A DNA stretch of 64,000 nucleotides from Monocercomonoides exilis (Eukaryota; Preaxostyla; Oxymonadida; Polymastigidae). Both the position numbers and the translations under genes were made by a program. The stretch is from assembly GCA_001643675.2 (NCBI GenBank), contig LSRY02000046.1:124001-188000 (forward strand). The letters run 5' to 3'. This document shows, piece by piece, positions 23,818 through 34,097 of this stretch. Position 1 is the first letter of the stretch. Each line of letters starts with the position of its first letter. The notes beneath the pieces were generated by a model that had not been told where the DNA came from, made no database searches, and worked only from the letters and a program-made list of their open reading frames with translations.

Positions 23818-23819
23818 AG

Positions 23820-24146
23820 GACTTGAAATCGTAAAAGAGGGAGCTGGAAAACCAACATTCGATGAGGCAGAGGCAGAAGAAGATAAAAGACTTGGAAATA
23901 ATATTTCAAAATAAAAATAAATAAAATTCCTTGAAGGGCAAACATAGAATAATTAGCTTTCACTCCATTGGAAACGGAAAACAGCAAAATTCTACTCAGG
24001 ATTCAGTTGGATAATAGTGAAAGAATTTCGAATAGGAAAAGAGAAAAAGCATTCGAAATATTAAATATAAGCTTTCATAAGTTGCAAAAAATAAGCAAAA
24101 ATAGAGTATCAAACACAAAATTTCAAACCTTTTTCTTCATTATAAT
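23820..24146. other. Spacer next to the nested element
   Basis: AT-rich sequence without a credible gene, ending at the left inverted repeat of the nested element. Confidence 0.45.
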
Positions 24147-24340
24147 CCCATTTCAAATTTCAATTTTTTTATTGATCTGCAATTTGCAGAAATGCTTTTT
24201 TGATATATCAAGATAATATTTATATGTTGTTGAAGTGTTTCATGAGGTTAATAACGATTTCTGCAAATTTCCACGTTATAAAAAAGTTTTCATGATCATT
24301 GAGATCTTTTTTTATCAAAAAGTTTTTTGTTGATCTGTTT
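24147..24340 (+). repeat. Left inverted repeat of the nested element
   Basis: Matches 30415-30220 in reverse complement, with clear identity in the first ~60 bases and again around 24255-24280, and scattered differences between. It contains the palindrome-like TGCAATTTGCA. Confidence 0.75.
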
Positions 24341-25080
24341 AAAAAAATTCATAATGATTTTTTTTTGATTTTGTTGGTTTTCAATATTTGATCTTGCAAT
24401 ATGGAAAAAATAAAAATGATTTCAATCAGAAAAATGCTTGTATATTCGAATTTGAGTTTTTTTCGAAATGGAAAAAATATCAATGAAATGAAAAAAATTG
24501 CGTTAAAAAATAACAATTGTTCAACAATCAATATGACATAAAAAAACAAAAAGTGCTTCATGATGTCAATCATTAATAAAATAGAAAACAATCAGAATAT
24601 TTTTAATCAGATTCAATAACATTCAAAAAAACACAATTCTGTCACATAATCATAAAAACAATCACCAAATGTCAACTAAATGTCAACAATTTTGAACAAT
24701 AAAAGATATCAGAAAAAGTAATACTATAACAACAAATTCACGGTATCAAAGACAATTCCTAACAAAATAGAATACTTATAAAAAAAGTTCAAAAACTTAC
24801 TTGTCTTTTCTCCCTCTGTTTTCCACCCACTCTTCACTTTCTGATATTTCTCTTCCTTTGACTCAAAAAGATCAAATTCAACATAGAAAAAAGACAGACA
24901 CAGTGATAAAACATCACTTCACACTCTCAACAACTCTCCCATCCAAAAACCTCACCCAAAGATCTTTGAAATCCCTCACAACTCTCTCTATTAATGAATC
25001 TCGATTAATACACACATAAGCGGGACAATAACCAATTTAATAATAGGGACATTATAGGGACAAAAACCACAAGAAAACAA
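24341..25080. other. AT-rich 3' flank of the USP-transposase gene
   Basis: No gene is visible up to about 24800. From 24800 to 25020 the sequence is richer in C and T. At 25020-25070 short repeats of GGGACA with TAATA appear. They recur as TTAATAGGGGACA at 25231-25243 on the other side of the structured segment. Confidence 0.4.
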
Positions 25081-25093
25081 TCGGATTCTAACT

Positions 25094-25219
25094 GTTGTGC
25101 ACCTGGGAGGCTGTTCGTCGTATCCAGGTCCGGATAAAGCAGCCCAGAGGCTGCAGTATCTAATACGAACAGTCATGTCCAGCACCCTTCCGATAGAGTG
25201 CCAGCTAAGCATGCACAAC
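25094..25219. ncRNA. Candidate structured RNA, 126 nt, strand unknown
   Basis: This island is clearly GC-richer than its flanks and is closed by a perfect 8-bp stem, GTTGTGCA at 25094-25101 with TGCACAAC at 25212-25219. Inside it, GCAGCC pairs with GGCTGC (around 25139-25154) and CTGTTCG with CGAACAG (around 25111 and 25175). GCACCC also pairs with a GAGTGC-like partner near 25182-25202 through one G-T pair. It is not a tRNA or 5S rRNA that I can recognise, and I do not find a hammerhead core. It lies just after the stop of the USP-transposase gene and could be a 3'-UTR structure, a ribozyme or a small inserted element. Confidence 0.35.
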
Positions 25220-25229
25220 AACTAGTTTC

Positions 25230-28200
25230 TTAATAGGGGACACCATTAAAACAATTTTGAGATTCATTAAAAGAAGAAGAGTCAAGAAGAAGCTCAAATC
25301 TCCTTGAAAGAAGATCTTGAGAAGATTGAGAAAGAAGAGAAGAGTTTGATGATGTGTTACCAGAGTTGAAGGTCTTTCTTGAACGTTGCACTTTTTCTTT
25401 CATTGTCGAAGATTCGATGGCAACCAGAGAGCGTTGAGGAAGATATCCAACAGCAGATGCGCAGACAAATGAGCCCTTGCGCTCAAAATACAAGTAGTCT
25501 TTCATGTGGGGAACTGACAATGATGGCCATGAGATTTGTTGAGATGGTACATATTCTTCAAAGTATCTCTCATGCACAGAGTCATTGATAGATGTTGAAG
25601 ATGGGGAAGAGTTTGATGATGATGTTGAGAAAATGTTTGATTGAGAAGTTGAAGAAGCTGATGTCGAAGTGTTCATATTGTTTTCGAAGAAGCTGATCAA
25701 GTCATGAAGTGTGGTGATGTGTTCTGTCGAAAGATTGTTGTCAATTGCATTAACTAACGCACCAAATTCACTATCACATATATTTTTTCCATGGTGCTCA
25801 GCGAAGAAATTAAGTTGTGTGTTTTTCTTTTTAAGAAGTTTTGATTGTTTTGAAAGGATGAAGTGAAGAAGGAAGCGATTTCGGTTGTGTGGACCCGAAT
25901 CGCAGAAGAACTTAAAGGTGTGAGTGTCTGAGAAGAAGTGTCTTTTGATCACAGATTCCAGACACTCAATAACAAATCTGTGATCATTTGAGAGGCAGTC
26001 GGAGAAGAAGTTGAAAGTTCGTTTTATTTTTTGGTTATTAATTTTTTGAAGAGAGATGATTGTGAATTGAGAAACCTGTTGATAATTAAAGAATTCTTGT
26101 TGAAGTTGATTTTTTCTGATGGGGAGTTTCCACTTCTCTTTGAAGTCGAAGACGAAGACTGCTTCTCCCTCTTTCAGATTATCAACAGTTGATTGATAAT
26201 GTTTTCGTTGCATTTCTGCAACAAGACGATGTTGTCGAAGAAGTTTAAGAGTCTGAAATTCTGCAGGAGATAGTCCATTTTTGTTTTGTGAAGATTTTAG
26301 TTTGTTCTCCAAATAGCTTAACTTCTCACACATTCCACAAAGATCAGTACGCCTTTTCGCTTTGGAGAAGTTGGTAGTGAGTTTATAAAAGTGAGACAGA
26401 GAAACTTTGATGTTTGTTTCTTCTGTAAACTCTTTCCATAATTTCGTCTTGGGCTTGAAGATTAATCTCTTTTCGTTGGGAGAAAAGATGCCCGTTTTCT
26501 TTCGTTTTTCTTTCAGTGCTTCCAATCCATAACTTGTTGAAATTGACGAAGAGAGTGGAGGAATGGAAGTTGTTCGATGAGGTGGTGTGATGAATGCAGA
26601 TGACGTAGCAGTTGTTGTTGTTGACGATGATGATGAGTTATTTGAAGTGTTATTATTTGATGTTTCTGAAGAAGATGATGAACCACCAAATTGAATAGTA
26701 GATAGTGTTGGTTTTGTTTTTTCCTTGATATAGAATGAAAGTGAAGGAACGTAGCCTTGAACATAAAGATCTTTCCATGATGAATTCCAGTTTTCTTTGT
26801 CCAATTCGGAGACATCAAAATCGTTGCAAATATTCCACAATGCCTCACTTCCTGCCTTCCTTCTCACAACTGCGATGTAATGTCCGTTTTGTTGATCCAA
26901 ACGCTTAAATAGTATTTGTCCAACAAGATGGTAAATGATAGTTTCTTGATTATCCTTTTGAAGATGTTGAATATATTCTGTAGAAAACCCTTTACAAAAT
27001 GTGCGCTGGTTTACTCGATCAGTTTCAATCAGAAGCGTTCTAGAAGGTGCAGAACTAGCAGAATCAGTGCATTCATGACAGAGGGCTAGCACCTCTGGAA
27101 ATGCAGCCATTTCCTCCCATCTAACAGCACAGCATTTTTCGTTGCATTTATTGCAATAAACACAATTCTTTCCTTCCAAAACTTCAGTTGCAAAGAGAGA
27201 AGATAGTCCATTATGAGTCGAGGAAGAATTGATAACGACATTGTTACATATTTCATTGAAGTTTGATGTGATTTGTTGGCATTTTTGGCATTTGAGATGA
27301 GTTATGATAACTGGATTGAAGGAATCCTTGCTTATCAACTCATCTTTTTGAAGAAGTCGGTGAAGATTTTCAAACGCCTCAGTAACATTTTGTTGCTGTC
27401 TGCTGCCATAGTTGCAGAAATCTTCCCATTTGTCAATAAGAGATGAGACCCATGAACGCACTGACGTTCCATCTTTAGCCAATTGATGACAAACACTTTC
27501 AACACGCGAAGATGTGTTCTTCAACGATGTTTGTTTTTTGAAAAAAGATGGTTTTTGAATAGTTATTGAAGAGAAACATTGAAGAAGAGAAGCCAAATAG
27601 CATGTGTTGCCTAAGTTTGGCAATCCTTTTGCTATTTGTGATGATTTATTTGAAGAATTTAATGAATTTGAGACAGATTGTGAATGAGAATGATTTTTTG
27701 TTGAATTTTCTTTAGCATTCTTTTTTGAAATATTCTTTGAAGAATTATTTTGAATAGATATTTCATTATTTGAAGGTTGAATGCTTTGTTGTTGAACGGT
27801 TGAAGTGTTATTCTCTTTCGAAAATGAAGAAAAGAGAGTTTGAAATGCTTGAGGTGGAATTAATGTGGGTGAAGTGGCATATTCAACTAATTGCTCATTC
27901 ACAAACACATCATTGTTGAAAAAGGAAGTTGAAGTTTCTTCAATAGGAGAAGAATTTTTATTTTCTTTTTGTTTCTTTTTGAAAGATGAAAAAGATGAGG
28001 AAGATGAGGAAGATGAGGAAGATGAGGAAGATGAGGAAGAAGAGGAAGATGAGGAAGATGAGGAAGATGAGGAAGATGAGGAAGATGAGGAAGATGAGGA
28101 AGATGAGGAAGATGAGGAAGATGAGGAAGATGAGGAAGATGAGGAAGATGAGGAAGATGAGGAAGATGAGGAAGATGAGGAAGATGAGGAAGATGAGGAA

Positions 28201-29671
28201 GATGAGGAAGATGAGGAAGAAGAGGAAAAAGAGGAAGATGAGGAAGATGAGGAAGATGAGGAAGATGAGGAAGATGAGGAAGATGAGGAAGATGAGGAAG
28301 ATGAGGAAGATGAGGAAGATGAGGAAGATGAGGAAGATGAGGAAGATGAGGAAGATGAGGAAGAAGAGGAAGATGAGGAAGATGAGGAAGATGAGGAAGA
28401 TGAGGAAGATGAGGAAGATGAGGAAGATGAGGAAGATGAGGAAGATGAGGAAGATGAGGAAGATGAGGAAGATGAGGAAGATGAGGAAGATGAGGAAGAT
28501 GAGGAAGATGAGGAAGATGAGGAAGATGAGGAAGATGAGGAAGATGAGGAAGATGAGGAAGATGAGGAAGATGAGGAAGAAGAGGAAGAAGAGGAAGAAG
28601 AGGAAAAAGAGGAAGAAGAGGAAGAAGAGGAAGAAGAGGAAGAAGAGGAAGAAGAGGAAGAAGAGGAAGAAGAGGAAAAAGAGGAAGATGAGGAAGTGGA
28701 TGAGGATTGTTTTGTTTTGAAAATTTTGTGAATTGGAATAGGTGAAGGAGACGAGTGACGTTTTTGATGTGATTTATTTGTTTTTCTTTTTGTTGAACCC
28801 CTTTCTCTTCTAATTGGAGTGCTGATTGGTGCATCAATAGATTGAGAAGGTGAAGAATTTGTTGATGAAGAATAATTTTCTGAAATGGTTTTTGAATTTT
28901 TATTTCGTTGAGAAGATGTTGAAGAAGAAGAAGATTGTTTTTTATTTGAAGAAGAGTTTTCTGTGATTATTTCTTCTTCCCAAGCTGCTTCATCAATAAA
29001 TCTTGCATAATCCGGTTCTGCTCGCTGCTTTTTCTTTGCTGACTGAAGCGAAGTTGAGGCTTCAGTTGAATGGGCCAACATCCAGTTGTTGCCCTTTTCC
29101 CAATCCTGTTCATTTAAACCTTAATAAACAGAGAGAATTATTCAAAAAAAAAATTTAAATTATTACAAACCACTTTTGCAAGACGGAAGGTGAGGTTTCT
29201 GAGGCTGAATGATAAAACCTTGGTTCTTTTTGAGTGTTTGCTTCGCGTAAATAAATTTGCCTTCTGTCACATCATATCCATAGTCTTGTAAATCGGACAA
29301 TGATGTGTTGCGGGAAAGCGCTTGCAGCATTGTTGCCTGAGTGTGCAACGGAGCGTTGTTGTACACCACAGGCAGGTCTTCCAGCAGCTTTATGTGATAT
29401 TCTGTTTTAAAAAAATAAATAATTAACAAATCAAAAAGAAAAAAAATAACAGAGAGTGAAAATAATATTTTTTTTACACAATACAAAAAAGTAAAAAAAT
29501 CAAACCATTCAAAGACTTCAGTAAATCATTAATTACTGAAGATGATTGCCTGTAGTTGTAAAAGAGATAGACGAGCAATGAATTAACGTCATCTCCACCA
29601 ATTCGTTTTATTTCGTTCCAAATAACTTTGCATCGAGAATTAAGAGTTGATTGAGGTTTTGAAAAAGACAT
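25230..29671 (-). CDS. Ubiquitin-specific protease (C19) fused to a DDE-transposase-like domain
   Basis: Three exons, 29671-29506, 29401-29171 and 29119-25230, with introns GTTTGA...ACAG and GTTTGT...TTAAG, give 1,428 residues without a break. The order is: a helical N-terminal region (1-140); basic and Ser-rich sequence with a polyserine tract of more than 200 residues; then a USP domain with the Cys box G-L-P-N-L-G-N-T-C-Y-L-A (Cys about 639), two CxxC pairs of a zinc ribbon, and the His box N-G-H-Y-I-A-V-V (about 876). After it (about 1010-1290) come a C-x-x-C element, F-D-F-K-E-K-W-K-L-P, F-F-C-D-S-G-P-H-N-R-N-R and A-E-H-H-G-K-N-I-C-D. These three blocks match in order a widespread eukaryotic transposase-like family with D, D-x-G-x(n)-N and HGK-x(2)-D motifs. 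It would cleave ubiquitin from targets and bind or cut element DNA. The USP call is firm; the transposase call is inference. Confidence 0.82.
27983..28692 (-). repeat. 9-bp polyserine minisatellite (TCTTCCTCA units)
   Basis: About 75 tandem copies of GAGGAAGAT (plus strand), with some GAGGAAGAA and GAGGAAAAA variants. On the coding minus strand each unit reads Ser-Ser-Ser (TCA TCT TCC), with Phe where TTT replaces TCT. The array lies inside the USP-transposase gene and keeps its frame throughout. Confidence 0.95.
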
Positions 29672-30219
29672 TTTTATTTAGAAAGTATTTTAATAATGGT
29701 TTGGTGATATAAGAGATTCATAAGCTGTTGTTTGAATTTATAATACTTATTTTTTAATTTTTTTTTATGTTTTTTTGGCTTTGTGTTTATATAAAGAAAA
29801 ATTGACAAATTAAATATTCAAAGAGCTTCCAAAAATGAATTTTTATTATTCAAAATTATCCTTCTGAAAATTTACAAAAGTTCTAAACTGACATGAATTT
29901 TATCTCCTTTTCCACATTATCAGGAAAACAATACACTTCAAACAATAAAATAATAATTCTTAAAAAAAAAATGATAGAAAATATTTAATATAAAAAATTT
30001 GCATCTCTATCACAATTTAAATATTATTTCAAATAAATAATATATGTATGAATATAAAATGTCACAACAAAAGTTATAATCGAAATTTTAAAAGTAGTAA
30101 CATAAAAATTAATGATAAATTTTTTCAAAAAGTTCTTTTTTCAATGGTGTCAAATTATGAACAACGAAAATTTATATCATCCATTGAAATCAAAAAATTA
30201 ATAATATTTATAAAAAATG
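29672..30219. promoter_or_regulatory. AT-rich upstream region of the USP-transposase gene
   Basis: Lies between the start codon (minus strand) and the right inverted repeat. It must contain the promoter. No defined element was recognised. Confidence 0.35.
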
Positions 30220-30415
30220 TTTGATATAATACTCATTTTGAAAATTGTTCAATTTGATCTTTTCGATCAATCAAAAATTTTTATTACTTGGAAATTTGCA
30301 GAAATCGTTTTAATGCTTATTAATCACTTCTTTATAACATATTTACCATTATCAATCAAAAAATAATCATTTCTGCAAATTGCAGATCAACGAAAAATTC
30401 GAAATTTGAAATGGG
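30220..30415 (-). repeat. Right inverted repeat of the nested element
   Basis: Inverse of 24147-24340. Read inward from 30415 it starts CCCATTTCAAATTTCGAATT and carries the same two TGCAAATT/TGCAGA blocks. Confidence 0.75.
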
Positions 30416-30524
30416 TTTATGGAAAGAAAAATAAAATTTGATTATCTAATGTAAAACTTCTTTTTTTGAGGAAATTGATTTATGCATTGCTCAATTATTA
30501 ATTTAACTTCTCTTCTGCTGTAGG

Positions 30525-33464
30525 ATTCTTCAAAAGACACACACAATTCACTTCTCTTCCATTAGACATAAATGATGCTGTTCTCTCCTTCGCAGCTTCT
30601 CGTTTGAAGCAACAGAAGGCAAATGAGGCAGTGTTTTCATTGACTGCTCAGCGGGAACACATGACTTTGCGCTGAATGATGTTTCATTCACAGATTGCTC
30701 TGCTTTCATTGGGACGAATCTGTTTGTTTTGTTGTCTAGGCTAAACGGGACGATTACTTCGGAACACTTGAATTATGACTTGACGGAATTTATGAGCCAA
30801 AGAAACGCTTTGGTTGGCAGCGACACGGAACTTACAGAGAAAAGCCTGCTTTTGTTCATTGTGCTGAGGAAAGAGACTTCTGTTTTTGTTTCTTCTTCTT
30901 CTTCTTCTGCAGCGGATATAATTGGCTGTGTAGGCAAAGACGGTCCGTGCTATTCATTCTGGCAGGGCATGCAGAACACTGACATGACTTCTGACTCCAC
31001 AATACAAGTATCTATCATTGGCAGTGCAGAAATCGAAGACTCGTTTGACTTGTCGCTCTGCTCCGTGGCTTCCAGTGACGCCAGCGCCAAATGCACTCTT
31101 TCGTTCAAAGCTGAATTTTCTGGTGATTCACACACAAATGTGCTGACAACCACAAATTCCTTGTCATTTGCAAGGATTATTTTGTCGCTTCCTTCGTCTT
31201 TCACAACAGAAGAAGCAGTTCTTGTTGCTTCATCAACAGAAGATGCTGTGCTTTCCTTCGGAGATTGCGAATTTTCCCTTTAAAATTCCGATTCCATCAC
31301 TTTTTCGCTGGTTTTAGTGGATGCCGGCAAGTTCGAAATCAACAATTGCTATCTGACTCTTGCTTCATTTGAATCTCAGCCGTTTCTGTTCAGTCAGTCA
31401 GCTGAAATTACACTAAACTCATTTATTGTATCGAGTGTGACGTTGAGTGCTGAACCGCTATTTAGCTTAACATCTGCTTCAACAACTACAACTTCTTCTT
31501 CTTTATCTTTACCTTTATCTTCTTCTATTTCGAAGTCAATTTCTTATTCAAACGCAGTTACACCATCATTCACTCTCGAATCATGCAGCTTCTCTGATGT
31601 TAGCGCTGTTGGTATTAACAAGGAAGCGCTTTTATCTTCTACCTCTTCTTCTTCTTCTTCTCCTTCTCACCCTCTTCTTCTACCTCTCCCTCTCCCTCTT
31701 CCTCTTCCTCGTCCTTCTTCTCCAGCAACAATCACTTCATCTGCTCGCTCACTCAGCCCAATGATAACACCTCCGACTTCACCTCACTCTCATCCTTTTT
31801 CTGCTGCTTATCCACAATCTTCTTCTTCTCCTTCTTCTTCTCCTTCTTCTGCTGCTGCTCCTTCTTCTTTCTCTTCTTCCTCTTCTTCCTCTTCTTCCTC
31901 TTCTTCCTCTTCTTCCTCTTCTTCCTCTTCTTCCTCTTCTTCCTCTTCTTCCTCTTCTTCCTCTTCTTCCTCTTCTTCCTCTTCTTCCTCTTTTTCCTCT
32001 TCTTCCTCTTCTTCCTCTTCCTCTTCCTCTTCCTCTTCCTCTTCCTCTTCCTCTTCCTCTTCCTCTTCTTCCTCTTCAATTTCTCCTTCTTCTTCTACTT
32101 TTTCTTCTCGTTTTTCTTCAATTTCAACATCTCGTTCAACATCTTCTGATTCTTCTCGTGTTTTATCGTCTTCTCCTTTTTTTTCATCGTCCAACAACAA
32201 AACTCAGTTTGCCAGCAGGAAAATGGTATTCCCAACAAAACAAGTTTTATCTGCAACTTCTTCAAACACATCAATTGAAAACAAATCTAATTCTTCTTCT
32301 TCTCCTCCTCCTTTCTACTCCTCCTCCTCCTCTTCTTCTTCTTTCAATTCTTCTTTTAATTCTTCTTCATCTGTTCCTGACAACACATTGATTGTTGATA
32401 TCCCATTTCGTTCTGTTGCTTCTCCTTCCAATCCATTCTATGTGAAGTTCCATCAACAAAGAAGAACAATCATCCTTGCTCATTTTTTGGACACTTCTTC
32501 ACAAAAATTCCAGGCAAATGACTCAAAAACAGAAGGAAAATCTGTTTTGAGTGGGATTTCGTTGCAATCACTGCAAAAACAGCAGCAGCAGCAACAGTCA
32601 CAAGAGAAAATAGAAGCCAAAGTGTCAGTTTTATCAACACCCTCTTCTTCCTCTTCCTCTTCCTCTTCCTCTTCCTCTTCTTCATCCTCCTCCTCTTCCT
32701 CCTCCAACAAGTCAATGAACCATAAAGTCCCCGGTTTTATCACTTCTTCTTCCCTGTCAAATGAGCATCTTCCTCTGTTTAACCGAAGAAATTGGCTAGT
32801 CTTCCTCTTTTCTGAGAGCAAAGGCTGCATCAAAGCTAAACTTCTGCCGATTTTTCAACGAGGAAACAAAAAGGATGAAAGAATCGCAAAAAACTATTTT
32901 TTTTCATTCAAAGCAGAAGAAAAGCAGATGACTCTGCAAGATGGCTTGTTTTACTCAATTGGAAGAGAAAATGCATTGAATTCTCAACAAACAAAGGAAA
33001 AATCATCTTCGTCATCAATTTCATCTCTTTCATCCCAATCAACTCAATCGTCTCAATCATCTTCCTTTTCTCAATCAGATTCAAAAGATTTCAGCACATT
33101 CTCTTCATCTGAACAGTACTCTCTTGCTGAATCATCCACATTTTGTGTCGCAATGTTCTGGTTTGCATCGCTCATTTCGCCTTTTCTTCCGAATTCTCCG
33201 TTTTTCCGCCTTCTTCCCAATTCCTGTGCAATCTATTTGTGTTCGGCCTTTTTTGACACATCTTCTCAATGGATGTCAAAAAGAATCGTCAAATTGCTCT
33301 CTTCTGCTGCTGATTCTTTTGTCACTTGTGGCAATAATTGTAATGTGATAAATGTATCAAAAGATCCTATTCAATCATCATTATTAGTGTCATCATCATC
33401 ATCATTAGCATCTTCTTCTTCTTCCTCCTCTTCATCTTCTTCTTCCTCTTCATCAAACAACTAA
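30525..33464 (+). pseudogene. Beta-helix surface-type protein of the oxymonad family, interrupted
   Basis: The segment A-F-I-G-T-N-L-F-V and the later V-F-V-S-S-S-S...G-C-V-G-K-D-G-P-C-Y-S-F-W are hallmarks, from memory, of a very large Monocercomonoides family of secreted or surface beta-helix proteins. Later F-E-I-N-N-C-Y-L-type repeats fit the same fold. The frame opens upstream of 30729 after a frameshift near 30660 and runs to 31283. An in-frame TAA (31281-31283) is followed, without a frame change, by 33 bp that lead into 31317-33464. A polyserine array lies inside (about 31860-32075), and a Gln/Ser-rich part follows. After the TAA at 33462 the same frame remains sensible, with one more TAA near 33492, up to 34097. 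No signal peptide or full start was found. Confidence 0.55.
31858..32080 (+). repeat. 9-bp and 6-bp polyserine repeat
   Basis: Tandem TCTTCCTCT units, then TCTTCC units, all reading serine in the frame of the surface-type gene. The unit is the same as in the arrays at 27983-28692 and 39050-39640. Confidence 0.92.
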
Positions 33465-34097
33465 ACTCTTCCCATCATTTCACAATCATAATCACTTTCC
33501 TCTTCTCTTTCCTCTTCTCTTTCATTTTCTCCTTCCTCCTCATCTTCTCCTTCTCTTCCTCTGTGTCGTGTTCCTGATCCACAATGTCTTCTCAACTCCC
33601 CCTTTTCCTTCCGCCTTCCAATGGCCCTCCACTTCTCCTTCGATTGTGCTGCTTCCACTCGAAGCGTCTCATTCAAAGGATACGTCATTTCTAACCCAAA
33701 CGAAGACAAATCATCATCATCATCTTCTTCTTCGTCTTCGTCTTCGTCTTCGTCTTCGTCTGCTTCTTCACTTTTACCAAGCTCTCCTCGTTCTCCTTCT
33801 TCTTCTTCTGCTGAGTCCTCTGCAACAAAACACAAATCTCGCTCGCCTTCTTCTTCCTCTTTTTTGTCAGACACACCTCCCTCTCGCCATTCATCCTCCT
33901 CCTCCTCCTCTTCTTCTTCTCTATTCAGTTCATTGTCTCCAACTCCTTCTCTTTCCAGAACACATTCGCCATCTCATACCAATTCACGCTCACACACACA
34001 CAAACAAGCTCGCCTGCTCGTTCAAACACACACTCAGCTTTCTCTGACCAGAAAAATGAAGGGAAAAGAAATTCTGAACAAATGGCTGTTTCATTGA
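33465..34097 (+). pseudogene. 3' continuation of the surface-type frame, Ser-rich
   Basis: Stays in the frame of 31317-33464 after two TAA codons. The longest piece is 33621-34097, with A-L-H-F-S-F-D-C at its start and a long Ser-rich stretch. It overlaps the start of the next open frame (34082) by 16 bp, in another frame that is itself open for some way upstream, so the boundary between the two genes is unclear. It could be one long broken gene. Confidence 0.35.

Larger units (their letters stand above)
24147..30415 (-). mobile_element. Nested 6.27-kb transposon encoding a USP-transposase fusion
   Basis: Inverted copies of about 190 bp lie at both ends. Each starts CCCATTTCAAATTTC and contains GATCTGCAATTTGCAGAAAT and, about 100 bp further in, CGATTTCTGCAAATTTCC. 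They enclose one intact three-exon gene on the minus strand (25230-29671) and a structured GC-richer segment (25094-25219). No clear target duplication was found at 24146/30416. The nested element sits inside the 35-kb element and may have jumped into it, or may supply the transposase that moves it. Confidence 0.75.

Noticed and set aside
25094-25219. tRNA, 5S rRNA or SRP RNA
   Set aside because: The closing stem length suits a small RNA, but no T-loop, 5S loop or SRP consensus was found on either strand.
27865-28837. Long plus-strand open frames of Glu/Asp-rich repeats and Met-Arg-Lys repeats
   Set aside because: They are antisense and shifted readings of the 9-bp polyserine array inside the intact minus-strand USP-transposase gene.
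31753-32200. Minus-strand Lys/Arg- and Glu-rich open frames
   Set aside because: Antisense of the polyserine array in the surface-type gene; composition only.
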